From contig JAQFVV010000032.1 in NCBI GenBank assembly GCA_028023455.1, positions 3,290,001 through 3,354,000 on the forward strand: a stretch of 64,000 nucleotides of DNA. Reading direction: 5' to 3'. Position numbers and translations under genes: made by a program. The notes under the pieces are model-generated. The model did no database searches, had not been told where the DNA came from, and saw only the letters and a list, made by a program, of their open reading frames with translations. This document shows positions 23,675 through 35,879 of the stretch, piece after piece. Position 1 is the stretch's first letter; each line of letters opens with the position of its first letter. The DNA is from Epiperipatus broadwayi. Taxonomy: Eukaryota; Onychophora; Udeonychophora; Euonychophora; Peripatidae.

Positions 23675-25415
23675 GTAAGAATTGTACCTCCACATAACAA
23701 AATCTAGAACACAGGCAAAATACACTAAAGCTGTTTGAATCCGGATACTGGGATCCAGAATCCGACCAACATTCAATCCTTTCACCTCTGCTCAATGATT
23801 TAATATCCTATGGATAACATTTCTCAACGTATGTAGACATTCAATTTAACCTCGGTCCAGCAGTCACTCAGGGTGGAACAAAAGACTTGTAAATTAACTA
23901 ATTAAGCACTGATTTGGTCAGATATACACACATAAGACTACATGGTTAATTAAAATATCAATGATTGATCATGAAATTTAATAGGATAATCTACCTATAG
24001 ATATAATGATGTATGTGTAAATTAATCTAGAATTGGATAAAATGAACTCACAGGCAATAAAATATGAAAATAAAACGATAACAAATAATAAATCAAAACA
24101 TACAAAATTATATTATGGGAATGTGAGATATTATGCTCACAGGCATTATCTAGCTAATGAGATTAATGTTACATATCTCATTATGTGTTTAATAAAGTGT
24201 AGTGCGGTATTGGAGTTTATGCCTATATTAATAAGCCAAATTTTTAACTCTTTTGTAATCTGCTAGATCATACAAAACTTTATAGCCAAAGTTATATAAC
24301 TAACTATAATAGTGCTCCTATGGCATCTATCTATGTCTAGTTAAGTCGAGCATATAATCAAGCTCAGAGATATGCAGGTTAGCGTGTTAACCTAGATTAG
24401 GGTATACACTGATGCTAGATAAGCTTTTAATATAAAAGGAGAGAAAACTGGCTTATAATAGGTTTACCTATATCCTCTATGGCACATATTAAAATATTAA
24501 GAAAGCTCAAAGGTGCAAATGGGTCATTATTCATGGGCTTCAGTCTCAAAGACTTGGTTTGCCCTAAAACCGCTCAACTTGCCATGAATAGGAACATTAA
24601 TAGTTCAGGGAATCGGATAAGCATTATGAATAATCTAGGTCTTTGTGCCCTAGTTCTAAAAGTGTGCTTGAACCTGAACTAAAGTGGATGAGAGTGACCT
24701 CAACCAGCAACTCATCAATAATCATGCAGCAAGCAGATAATTATACATTGCGTACTTTGTAAGGACACATCCGCAACTTATCCATATATAAAGCAAATGT
24801 GTAAAATTATATTATAGTGCCTTAAAATTAGATAGCGTCTATTTGCATATCTATACAATCCAGTTTTCAAATTTAGTATTTCAAATATACTATTTAGGGA
24901 CTAAATTAATTAGTAACCTAGTTTAATATTATCACCTGCATCTCAACATATATAAATTTAAGGAGGGCAAAGCATATTTGCAGGGTAATTATGAATAAAA
25001 CATTAAAATATGCTTTGAGAATATCTCTGTGGCTAGTTCCTATGACATACGAGTTACATATATAAATAGTTATAATTCATAACTAGAATTAAGCAAACTA
25101 CAATTTTAACTGGATAACTGATTATTGTAATATTAATACCCAAAACTTAATCAGTAAAATAATAATATGATCTCAAAACAGCGAGTGAGAAAGAAAAATA
25201 ATAATTCAATTATTTAATATTTATTATAGTGAAGATTTGAAATTATCTTCGCAGATCGATAAGCTAAAATGATATTTATAAATACTTGCAGTTTCGAGTC
25301 ATTTGGCATATTAAATACATATAATATTAAAATGATAAAATCATAGAATAAATTGAATAAATTTAGAAATAGGCATAAAAAGACCGGAGAAAATTAAACA
25401 TTTAAAATAGATTAT
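23675..25415. other. Intergenic DNA without recognised genes
   Basis: Open frames at 24033-24266 and 24479-24682 have no recognisable domain or splice context. Confidence 0.4.
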
Positions 25416-25417
25416 TA

Positions 25418-25524
25418 GAGTTTTACATTTTAAAAGAGAATTCGAGTTTTACATTTTAAAAGAGAATTCAAGTTTTACAATCAGGCAAGATTTAGCATTT
25501 TACAATCAGGCAAGACTTAGCATT
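25418..25524 (+). repeat. Two adjacent 26-bp tandem duplications
   Basis: A unit starting GAGTTTTACATTTTAAAAG is repeated exactly (25418-25443, 25444-25469). Right after it a different 26-bp unit starting TTTTACAATCAGGCAAGA is repeated with one change (25473-25498, 25499-25524). Both units are 26 bp. Confidence 0.85.
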
Positions 25525-25670
25525 TAACAATATTCTTTGTAGATTTTAGTAAAGGTGTTTGGGAAAGGCAGATTTAATAAATAGCTATCTTTTAAAAGAA
25601 AGAATCGAAAATCACAGTCTATAAACAGAGCTCTGAGAGAAAATTTACCATTCAGTTGTTTCCATTGCAG

Positions 25671-26469
25671 TTAACCTTTTGACTGACCAGTTTTTAATCG
25701 AGGAAGTTTGACATCACTGTAAATTGCTTAGTTTTTGTACTACGTTGACGGTTTTGACGTCATTTTTTAGAACGCAAAAAGTTTTATAATATACTGCCAT
25801 CTACTGAATTATTTTACAAGTAAAAAATCAATTAATTGATGATTTATGTCAAACAAAAACTAAGCACTGCCTTCTCACATCTTTTCTTGAATCTTATTGG
25901 CTGTTGAAATTTTGTAAACAAAAGAAAATGAAAAAGCTCCACCTTCTCATCATCTTTTCTTGAATCTTATTGGCTGTTAAAATTTTTATATGGCTGCCAA
26001 AAAGTAAAAAGTTACGAACGTTTTTGTTTTATTTTGAAAATGATAAACGAATGTTTTAGAGCATTTTAAAATATTTTTTTGATGAAATACAAATGAAATA
26101 CAAATTATTTTCATATAATATGCCAAAAATAAATATTATTTTACAAAAATAGTTAAGATTTTAGCAAGAATTATTTATTTATTGCAAAGTCAGGAAAAAA
26201 AATCATAACGTGAAAGTGATGATTGATGTTTCTTTTCATGTCAACCGTAACAAATATTTTTAAAATTATAAATCAAAATTTATTTTGAACAAACTTTCGT
26301 TTATTTTTATAATGTGAGAAATTACTAATATACTTTTTACAAACGAAACTAAAGTGAATATATTTAATAAACGGTCAATAACTTTTGAAAAATTGACACA
26401 TTAATTTGTGAATTGGCCATGAGTGTTACCACCTGCGGTGAATGATAAATTAGTCGCCTGAAGGGTTAA
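25671..26469. mobile_element. piggyBac-like MITE, copy 1
   Basis: A 791-bp element is flanked by TTAA on both sides (25671-25674, 26466-26469). Its ends read CCTTTTGACTGACCAG and, inverted, CCCTTCAGGCGACTAA. TTAA duplication and CCYTT-type terminal inverted repeats are the known signature of piggyBac transposons. No transposase frame is present, so it is non-autonomous. It is homologous over its length to 59168-59910, sharing a TTATTTTACAAGTAAAAA block and a TAATATACTTTTTA-AAACG block. A full CRE palindrome TGACGTCA lies at 25755-25762, and two copies of CTTATTGGCTGTT carry CCAAT boxes. Confidence 0.75.
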
Positions 26470-26553
26470 TTCTGGAGCACTTGGGAGGATATTAAGTTGA
26501 CACTTTTGATGATGATTTAAAGTTAATAGAGATTTTCTATGGGCTGCTTTGCT

Positions 26554-26614
26554 AGTTATGGCATTAGGTTTTGTCGGACCACAAAGTTATTCTCCATCCC
26601 TGGCTAAGGCCAAG
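26554..26614 (+). CDS. Weak candidate exon with consensus donor
   Basis: GCTGCTTTGCTAG could act as an acceptor, and 61 bases later AAGAG is followed by GTAAGT, a consensus donor. Only one frame stays open (MALGFVGPQSYSPSLAKAK). It could be a start exon with a hydrophobic N terminus or an internal exon. The acceptor is mediocre, no partner exon was found, and it may be part of an unrecognised repeat. Confidence 0.2.
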
Positions 26615-26619
26615 AGGTA

Positions 26620-27985
26620 AGTTATCGCCATTCTACTCGATCATTTTGAAGGTAAAATGGATGTAGGTTCTGCTTATAAGTCACTTATTATATATATGAT
26701 CTATCTTGGCAACAAAACCTTAAGTATTTATACTTTTTAAACTCTGGCCACCTGTTAATTTTTATGAGCTTTTCCGTAGCTGAAAAGTCCATTTATTGAT
26801 TTTAGCAAAACATTTAATAGTTACAACCAGCAGAAAAACCCATTTATTTATTTTAGAAACACATTTTTAATTATAACAAGTAATTTAGATTTTGTTTTCC
26901 TGTGTTATTTTGTTATTCACATTTTATATTTACAAAATCAAGTCCACGCTATTTTAGGACCAATGTGTGACCTACTTTAAAATCTGTTTACAAGATCAAA
27001 TGTTATTTTGACAAAGTTACTTTCATAATTAGTAGAAGACTAATTTTATAACCATATGTGCAGAATAACAGGAAATATATGTATGCGATTTCAACAATAT
27101 AGCAATAAAGTTGGCTAAATAATTTAACTAAAATATTTCTTAAACTAGAAATATTTATAAAATGAATATACATATCTGTAATATATACCATTAACATAAT
27201 AATTTAAACTAAAATATTTCTTAAATTAGAAATATCTATAAAATGGATACATATCGGTAATATATACGTATACTATTAAATTACAGACATACTGCTCACA
27301 TATATATACATGATTCTGCATATATATAGTAATTTAATGTTATTTAAATGGGTATTCTGAGAGGGTTTAAACCTGGCATATGGATAGATGTGTGGGTAAA
27401 ATAAGTGAAACAGGCAGGTGTATAAAACTGACTGTTTCAATATATATATTCAAACTATAAAACAATTGTATTTGCAAATAATAAATTCATTATTTGCATC
27501 AGCTTTACTTTCTATTTTACTGATGAAAGATTTCAAAATTTTGTACACTACATTTGTGTACAATGGTTATATCTCACTAATATTTCACTGAGTGATGAGA
27601 GATTTCTACCAAATAATGCAGTCATATTTATCAATGGCAGATATTCTTTACTGATTGACTTAGTTTTTTACTCATCTTTACCACATCACTCACTTAAAAT
27701 CCAACTACTTCATTCTTAAACCACTCTGCAATAATGAAAATTATAGATCTAAATTATACATTGCACCCAATACAAGATGATAAAACAATAAGGATGCTAC
27801 TGTGTACAAGATCTACAGAATTTCTGTAGTCAGAAATTTATATTCTACTTGTCAAGCTGAAAGATAAACCTATTTGACTCTGTACAAAGATGGATATTAT
27901 TCACTCAAATAATTTCACACACTATATACTATGTTACTAAATATATTATGCCTACTATAAGACTCTTAGTTCTCACTGATGAACT
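26620..27985. other. AT-rich DNA without recognised genes
   Basis: A segment containing ACTAAAATATTTCTTAAA-TAGAAATAT recurs at about 27127-27183 and 27207-27265, a local duplication of about 60-80 bp. Nothing else was recognised. Confidence 0.4.
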
Positions 27986-27989
27986 GCAT

Positions 27990-28185
27990 AAGAGAATTAT
28001 GAAGTGTGTACCCACATCAGACAATAGTCAATTCTCAGCATATATGTGCTTGAGCGTATCAGTGTTAATAGATAGAGTGGAGAGTGATAGGTCATCTGAA
28101 AGTCTGTGCTCATATACCCTTTATATTACATATATAGACACAGGTATATAATAAGCCTGTGTTTCAGTTATTAAATTAAAACAAA
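27990..28185 (+). repeat. Partial copy of foldback family 1
   Basis: CAGCATATATGTGCTTGAG, AGAGTGGAGAGTG and AAAGTCTGTGCTCATATACC match the outer end of the right arm at 10045-10130. The terminal AAGCCTGTGTTTCAGTTATT follows. The hammerhead part is absent. Confidence 0.65.
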
Positions 28186-28289
28186 AACTTATAAATCAGT
28201 GTGTGATGTACTAAAGAAATATATTGTCATGAAAACAAAACTCACATAATCACACACTTGATCAAGACAGTATATCAGATAGATACTAG

Positions 28290-30260
28290 GTCAACTTCCT
28301 AAATCTAGTGTTCCTACTGCTTTAGTAGTTGATAACATGGTTGTAATTGGTGATAATATAACTTTAACCTCCCAAATTTCAAAGGGAAATTACAGAAAGA
28401 AACATTTTTCAAACCATCACGTAATTACTTTGGAACAAAAGATACACAAGCATTGTTCAAACCTCAAGATTTTTTACAAAGTTGGGAAAACATCCTTGAA
28501 TTTTCCCACCTGGCCCTCCAGGCATACTAAAACCTGTATTTGAGCACTTAAATAAATTCAACTCAAAATATATTGCAACCATAAACTAATTTCCAACAGA
28601 GGACATTTATGAAATTTGTGATTTATATCCAATAATAATTGTCTCATTCACAAAGAAAAATATATTACCATCTACAATGCAAAATATAAGACCAATATTC
28701 ATGGATCCATTAGAGATAAAATTACTTGAAAAGGTACTAAAAAAACAAGATGGAGACATCTATTACCACTGCTGTTTCAGTAATATTTGCTTAAAAAAAT
28801 CATCAGGTAAGCAGCAGTGAAAAATGCAAAGAAATACACCCCAATGGTAGTACAGCTTAACCTAAAAACAGCTTTTGAATTTGTACCAATTAATATTCTC
28901 ATATGAACTTTGGAAAATACTAACATAACTAATTCTATTTTGTGTGCTTACAAATTTACCTATAAACAGGGAAATACATATTACATTAAATGGAAAAAAA
29001 ACCTCCCTCATATAACCCAAGTCTGTTAATACCTCAAAGATCACTGCTTAGTCCTTTATTATTTACTACATACAGAAACCAATTCCTTAGCTATATAGAA
29101 AACATCTTTCAAGCATCTATATTCCCACATTGATTCATAGTATAACTTGCATAGCATACATGAATGATATTGCAGTCTTTCTTACAACAACAACAAAAAA
29201 TTTTCAATAGTAGAAAAAAATCATAAAGAAACTTATCAACTCCCATAAACTTGAATTCAATTTTAACAAGTCATGTACATGGTACATATATCCAGGTAAA
29301 ATATGTTCAAACACATTTCTTGGCTTTCCAACTACATATTTAGGTTTTTTCTTTTATCTGAGCAATATGGCTATGTGAAAGCAAATACAAAATAATTTGT
29401 TGCAATTAACAAACACCTTATATCATCACTTTCAAAGGCATACCCCCCACTCTACTCTAAGATAGCTCTTATCAACATGTTTATCATCACAAAGATAGTA
29501 TATTTCTTACCTATTTATTCAGTCTGCAGAAAACTCTTGTGGAGAAAGAAAACAGTTGCAATTTCACTCAGAACATTACAGTTTTATAGTACTCAGAATG
29601 GATTAGATCTACACTCAATTTACATATATAGGATTCAAAAATCTACTAACCTTATGCTCAGCCATGATGAGATTATTTTCACATCTGGAGATGATACTTA
29701 AGATAACACCAACATACAAACCTCCTCCATACCCAAAATATTTTCACACAATTCTAGAAACAATTAATTTAATGACAAATATATGCTTTTTTATATCCAA
29801 ACATAAATGAAGAAGATAACTGCAACATGGTTGGCATTAATTATAGGCAACTGATAAGAAGATTTAAGTATTCGACTCTTGAGCCAAAATATTTCGATTT
29901 TGTGCTCAAAATAAACATGTAGTCTTGCCTACATTATACTTTTTGAGGTATAAGAGAAATGTTGTCAACACAGAAACTATATGTCAATTATGTCTCAAAG
30001 AAAAACACTTTTTTTTAAAAGTATCATAACCTCCAATATGCCCAGTCATATACCATAAAAATATTTTGGAAAAATAATAGTACAATTCATTTGATAATTA
30101 ACTTTTTTCCAAAAACTTACTTTGCAGAAAGATGGACCATCATATTCATACTTTATGCTCTTTGGTGCACAAGATGCTTATTTCTTTACAATAGTAATAC
30201 AAGAAGACATCTGAAGTCATTTAAAAATAAATTAGGACATAATTAAAAAGAGGCAAAAAA
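28290..30260 (+). pseudogene. Decayed LINE reverse transcriptase
   Basis: Plus-strand blocks in several frames follow RT order: PSTMQNIRPIF with EIKLLEKVL (about 28670-28740, RT start), VVQLNLKTAFEFVP (about 28850-28890, motif A, expected catalytic Asp now Asn), and a QxGxxQGxxLSP-like block with a stop (about 29020). AYMNDIAVFL (about 29155-29185, motif C; the YxDD pair is now YMND) comes next, then the YLGF thumb block (about 29335) and IALINMFIITKIVYFLPIYS (29466-29525). A CQLCLKEKH knuckle (about 29980-30005) closes it. Both catalytic positions are mutated and many stops occur, so it is long dead. The clade is not certain; L1/Tx1-like is possible. Confidence 0.7.
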
Positions 30261-30264
30261 AAAA

Positions 30265-31860
30265 ACTCCTCCAGATATATTTGCAGCTACATGGTCGCTT
30301 ATTCATAATTGCTATAACCTATAATGAGATGTTTTAACTATAATTTCTCAATATCTTATTTTTTATCAGGTATATTCATTACAATATTGTATGTTTAACA
30401 TTATGTAGTGTTTAATTTGTTGTAGTTCTAAAAAATTGGGTACTGTTCTATTAGCTGGAAATTTGAATAATCACACGAACACCATTCCCAGAAATCATAG
30501 GCATTCAGTGTCATCATATTATTTCTTTTTCACTAATTTGTTCTATCTTGTCTATTGCAAAAATAGTTAAATAAATAAAAATTAGCTACATCTGTCTATA
30601 TTCTATACATCTTGTATAATAATGACAGATATTGTCTTTTAATTAGATTAAAAAAATTATATCTAATATCATATTTATCTCAGTCATTTATTCCTGTGAC
30701 ATTGAACATAAATATTATCATAACATAATATATATACAATAAAAGAAAAGACTTTATGAATAGTGTCAATATATTAACTACGATGATGGAAAAGGTCAGA
30801 AAATAGTCTGGAGATGAGAATTAAATTGCATTATCATCTGACAAAATCTGATGACCCAAGCTTACAATAGATGGAATTAGAAGAAACTGCCCTTATATAT
30901 ATATATACACACACACACAATCTGACAATAAAATTCATAGGCTAGTTTTTAAAGTCAGAATTGCATGATGCCATTTATATATATGTTCAGTATATTATTT
31001 TAAACTTCAAATTATGACCAATATTGTATCAAAATTTGAGTTAGACAATATATTGCATTAATGACTAGTGACATTTAAAACATTAGTAGTAAAAACCATT
31101 AAATACAAAAATGGAAATTGAACAAAGAACAGTGATGAAATTCCTTATAAAACTTGACACAAATGCCTCAAAAATATATGAAATATGCAAAATGTTTATG
31201 TGATAATTGTTTGAAATGTACAATAGTTTTAAAGTGACATAAATGATTTTTAAAAAGTATTTAAAAATGATAATCATACAGGCAGATTATCAATACGTCA
31301 AAGATCCAAAGTAATAGAATAATATGATTAATAAAATAATATGATTAATTTTAAAAAAGAATTAAAAAAACCCCCAAAGTTTGTGCAAAATTTGTTTCAC
31401 ACAGATTATAAAAAGATCAAAAACTGAAGAGTATTCATCATTCTGAACAATTTGTTTTTTGCAATAGAAATGATACACCCATTCTGAAATTAATTGTAAC
31501 TTATAATGAGATATGATATTACCAGTATGATTCTAAAAAGAAAGTATCAAAGCACTGAATGGAAGTTGAAAATTTGACCAAAAGCCAAAAAAATATGCAT
31601 AGCATCATCAAAAATTAAAAGAATATTCATTGTTTTTTAATGATAACAAAGACATTGCCACAGACTTTTGATCTATAAGATTTAACAATCACAATAAATT
31701 TTATTTAATAGTTTTGAACCATTTGATAGCAAGACTTGTGAATCTGGTATATGGTGTTTGCAACATGTTAATGCACCAAGTCACAATTCATAATCAAAAA
31801 TTAAGTTTTCTAAATCATTCACTGTATTTATTACATTTGGCACTGTGTTTTTTTTCTGTT
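30265..31860. other. AT-rich DNA without recognised genes
   Basis: A TA then CA dinucleotide repeat lies at about 30895-30920. Nothing else was recognised. Confidence 0.4.
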
Positions 31861-31861
31861 T

Positions 31862-32335
31862 CTGGAATTAAACCACTAAACATCATGTAATCACCATTCT
31901 TTATGCTTACACAAGCTATTTTACACAGAGGCTAAACTCTCCAAACTGTAGCACCATTCAGTGCAGGCCAGAGTAATTAATGGATGCAAGAAGGTTTGTG
32001 TATAAAATCCCTATCTAGTGCCTACTCATCCAATATCCCCAGACTTGTTTCTAGGTTGTGGCTTTCATCAGAGAGGAGCCTTGGATCTAAGAGCATTACA
32101 CCTATGGTTAGCTAATTAGATAAAATATGTTTGCTAGAGGATTGCATTAGATTTAGGTGCAGTGCTTTAAGATCCAAGGCCCTCACTGATGGAAGCCACA
32201 AACTAGAAACTAGTCTGGGGATGTTGGATGAGTAGGCACTAGATAGAAATTTTATGCACAGACCTTTTTGCATCCATTGATTGATTACATTGGCTTGCAA
32301 TGAGTGGCACTACTATTTTTTTAGCCTCTGTATAT
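31862..32335. repeat. Foldback element, family 2, copy 2
   Basis: Arms 31924-32102 and 32155-32332 pair over about 178 bp (AGAGGCTAAACTCTCC at one end, its mirror GTTTTTTTAGCCTCTG-like at the other) around about 52 bp. The 32181-32220 segment forms a hammerhead-like core on the plus strand: CCTCA, CTGATGG, AGC...ACT, GAAAC, TA, GTC, TGGGG, with stem I five pairs including one G-U. The mirrored core lies at about 32036-32077 on the minus strand. Confidence 0.75.
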
Positions 32336-32339
32336 TTTC

Positions 32340-33800
32340 AGAATTCAAAATTCCATTGAACATGTATATTGGGAACTGTACCAAATCCTATTAGATCAAC
32401 ATAACAGTCAAAAACTAAAAAGTGATTTATTTTCATTTTACAACACCAGTCTATACTAATTTATAAATAATATCCTTTTTTTTTATTTTATAGAAAACAC
32501 TTTTTCACAACAATCACATTTTAATAAATACATAAATGATTATTATTTATTAGGCTAGATATTATTATTTTATTAAATTTACAAAATTGACAATATTTTC
32601 TACACGTATATTATGATATCTATTTTGTAAAATCTTTTCAATTCTTTCTATTCATGTACTTTGATTTTATTTTTTAGTGATTGTAATGCATATGTTTAAA
32701 ATTTAATAACGAACGTTTAATTATAAATAAAATCATGCGAATATAGAAAACTATGTAAATGAATGATTTCTTTGTAAAAGATACATAAACAATAAATTTA
32801 TATAATGCACATCATTAAATTTAAAACAACTGAGTTCTGCATTTAAAAAGCTATACAAACTTATACCAACTTAGACCTAGTTGATTGCAATGCATCTTGA
32901 AAGCTATCGACATGGGTTTTTTTTTCAATGTCTGCAACTTAATGTTCGAAATATAAGAAAGAATAGTGAATTACACACACATATATATATACATTTACAC
33001 ACAGATAAAAATTCTTATACTATTCTTTTATATTTGAAGAAATTGAAAATTTAATCAATTAATGATTTACATTAAAGTTAATTAAAATATTGTGGCATAT
33101 TACTAAAGCATTTTTGAGAATAGAAACTTGATTTTCTGCGAATCAGTTATAATGAATGTAACATACATTTCTGTAATTAATTTATAATGTACAGATAAAT
33201 CTTATTCATATTAATTTGTCTAATTCACGTCATTAAAGTAACATTTTATTATTCTACAAATTTATAGTCTTTGTAAATGTTCTCTAAAAATATGGCATCT
33301 ATAGAATACTAAAATAAAATTAGTTTATAAATTTAATTTGCACTATAAATTTAATTATTCGATGCCTGGAGGAAATATGATTTTTGTATAATAATTGATT
33401 AATTTAATAATAAGATCTTTATGGAACTTTATATTTCTGCCATTTTAAAAGTTAGTCGTTTTAACAAAGCATCCTGAATTTCATTTCACAATACAGTGTT
33501 AAACTATTAATATTAAATAATAATGATTGTAACCTTTTAAATCTTGTTCTAACATGATTATAGTTAATTCTCTTATACTATATATTGTTTTTCTGATTAC
33601 GACGTGTTTTATTGTACTTCTGTATAAACTGACGCTTAAATATTGTTGAGTATATATAAAATGTTAAGAATTGTGCAATGATTTTTTTAAACAAAGAAAT
33701 CTTGCCTCTATACTGTATTATTCTTATGTTATCACAATTATAATGTTATTTAACAACGAAATGTTATCAAAAGCTTTAAGTTGATAACAGTTGTAAGCTT
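32340..33800. other. AT-rich DNA without recognised genes
   Basis: No family repeat or frame was recognised. This would be intron or 3' flank if the minus-strand frame at 33807-33959 is a real gene start. Confidence 0.4.
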
Positions 33801-33806
33801 CTTTCT

Positions 33807-33959
33807 CTAAACTGGACTTCTGTATTCTATTAACTTGGTGATTTGTTTTTGTATTGTAAGCGGCTGATCTTTCGCAATCACTAGAGTGTGGTTATAAATA
33901 ATATGTCGAGTATTGTTAACATCAATACCCCCTTTTAAGTCATTGTCTCCTTCGTCCAT
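33807..33959 (-). CDS. Possible first coding exon, unknown protein
   Basis: A minus-strand frame can start at 34019, but the start at 33959 fits better: ATGG preceded by GTCACT, and 53 bases downstream of an X-box-like site that overlaps the earlier ATG. It begins MDEGDNDLKGGIDVNN and ends in a stop after 50 codons. The region is CpG- and GC-richer than its surroundings. No domain is recognised. A weak donor (GGGG then GTATTG) could shorten the exon. No downstream exon was found, so this could also be non-coding. Confidence 0.3.
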   Translation of the reverse strand: MDEGDNDLKGGIDVNNTRHIIYNHTLVIAKDQPLTIQKQITKLIEYRSPV

Positions 33960-34011
33960 AGTGACAAACTGATTTGCTGACTTCCGCGCCAATTTATTTT
34001 TACAAAGCTCG

Positions 34012-34025
34012 GTTACCATAACAAC
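34012..34025. promoter_or_regulatory. X-box-like (RFX) site
   Basis: GTTACC-AT-AACAAC fits the published X-box pattern RYYNYY-N(1-3)-RRNRAC bound by RFX factors, which in animals often marks promoters of cilium genes. It lies between a possible minus-strand start (33959) and a plus-strand exon (34614), so it could serve either side. A 14-base match to a loose pattern can occur by chance. Confidence 0.35.
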
Positions 34026-34613
34026 AAAAGAACTTGAATGAAATGTTTAAAAATATATTCAATTTAAGTATGAGAAGGCTGAAAAGCCTACTTACTATTA
34101 TTATAAAAATAATTTCCTCTATTAGTTTTAAAATATCATGATGTACTTACTTATTGTTGAATTACTACAGCCCAAACATTTCACTCTATTAATGTGTCAG
34201 TTTTGATTGAGTTAATAACTCCTCTCCTCTCGAAACAAATAGATTTCCCCCTCTTTTCTCTTACTTATTGAATTAAGTTCTTTCAAAGAAAATCTATCTT
34301 AGAGTCATTCATAATTTAGTGTACAATTATTGTATGGTTTCATTTACTTTAGAATTAAAAAAATAATAATTAAATTATGCTTAGAAAAGCAGAATCCGAT
34401 GAAATTTACAATTAAGTTTTACATATTAGATTAAACATTATTTTTATTTTTTACCATATTGCTAGAAAGAAAGAAATCTAGGCAAAGAAACAAAGCCAAA
34501 AAAAAAAAATCATGTAAAAATATAAAGTAATTTATCCTGGAGTGAGTTAGGTTGCTTGCTGAGAAAGTGTTCATGAAATACATTTTAAAAATATTTTGCC
34601 CTCTTCCTTATAG

Positions 34614-34828
34614 TAATCCAAAGTCTGACAAAGTGGGGGAAAAAAGAAGAGAAGCGATCAGAAGGGAGTTGAGAGATTGTCAGTCACAGATTCTTGCCGA
34701 CAATGAAAGAATACGTTCCACATGTGGTCTCACTCATTACGGGTTTCTAGTTACGTTACTAATAGGTATCACGCAGAACCAAGCGATAAAACAGCTTTCA
34801 ATTGAAGGATTCCCGCCAAAATACAGAC
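34614..34828 (+). CDS. Internal host exon; PDZ-type protein suspected
   Basis: A pyrimidine-rich acceptor (TTTTGCCCTCTTCCTTATAG) precedes 215 bases open in one frame, followed by GTAAGC. Codon content is far less AT-rich than the flanks. The peptide runs NPKSDKVGEKRREAIRREL, then CGLTHYGFLVTLLIGITQ and LSIEGFPPKYR. Intron phases are 2 (in) and 1 (out). The phase 1 exit joins in frame to the exon at 35819. From memory, a hydrophobic strand ending LIGITQ, then LSIEGFPP, then GMTLIEGDILIEV resembles the start of the PDZ domain of Inturned, a planar-polarity and cilium protein. That identity is a guess. The exon call itself is firmer. Confidence 0.6.
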
Positions 34829-35818
34829 GTAAGCAACGTGGTATCAATCTCATTTAGATTTTACTACATACATCAATTTTTGTATGTATACATAAAAAAA
34901 AAAGAAAAAAGATACAAAATATATACCAGAAGCAAGAGATTTCTTTCAAACATATGCCTTTGTTTACCTATAATAATTTTTAAATGAAAATAAGTTATCA
35001 GCATGTAGTATATTTATTATTTATATAAAGAATTGCTTGCTTTAAAATCAACTGTTTACCATCCTAAAATTCAGTCGCAGAAATTACAATTCTGCTAAAT
35101 AGGAGATGGGGACCTAGAATATAAACTTTATACGTTGTTCAAAGTTATTTACACGATGATCTTACATATATATATATAAGTATGTATTTGTTTCAGCATA
35201 TATATAGAATCTGGATGTGTACATCTATGAAGAATAGTATGTGTACCCATATAAAATATACACTAAATATACATTATTTTTATAAAAAATATTTAAAAAA
35301 TGATTCAAAAATTTGAATAAATTATTTGCAAACTCATTCTAAAGAAAAATGTTTGATGTAAATTTTTGAAATAATTTATTTGCTATTTTTTTTATTATTA
35401 TATTAAATTCATAAATTTAAAATTAGTTAAAGTTTTAACCTATTGTAATTTGTCATTTTGAATCATTTATTTAAAAGAATTAGAAATATTTATTAATTAT
35501 AATAGCATAATGTAATATAATTCTAAATAAACGTTATGTTTAGAATAAATTAATTATTATATGTCACATTAAAACATTTAGTTTTATTTATATAATTGAA
35601 GTTTTATTTGACTTTTTGTTGAGTGGAAACATATCTTTTTATTAGACGGTTTATTATTAACGTTAATTAATTAAGCAGTTATTTTTAACATTTCACGAAG
35701 ATTGCTTCGTTTCAGTTAGGTTCAGCTTCATAGCTTATATATTGGAATAATACAATTTTTATTGTGCGCAGTGTTGTATCTTTGATTACTGATTATATGC
35801 CGTATCATGATTTTGCAG

Positions 35819-35874
35819 ATGTGGAAGTCAAGAAGGGAATGACGCTAATTGAAGGAGACATTTTGATTGAAGTG
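35819..35874 (+). CDS. Next internal exon of the same gene (56 bp)
   Basis: The acceptor TGATTTTGCAG and donor GTG then GTAAGA bound 56 bases. Joined to the previous exon (one base carried over), the frame reads HVEVKKGMTLIEGDILIEV with no stop and ends at phase 0. GDILIEV is typical of the PDZ strand usually followed by N-G or N-D, which would have to come from the next exon; I did not find that exon. The intron from 34829 to 35818 is 990 bases. Confidence 0.55.
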
Positions 35875-35879
35875 GTAAG

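Noticed and set aside
21228-33915. Shared 15-base phrase ATATGTCGAGTATTG at 21228 and 33902
   Set aside because: The match does not extend beyond 15-16 bases. One such match is expected in AT-rich DNA of this length.
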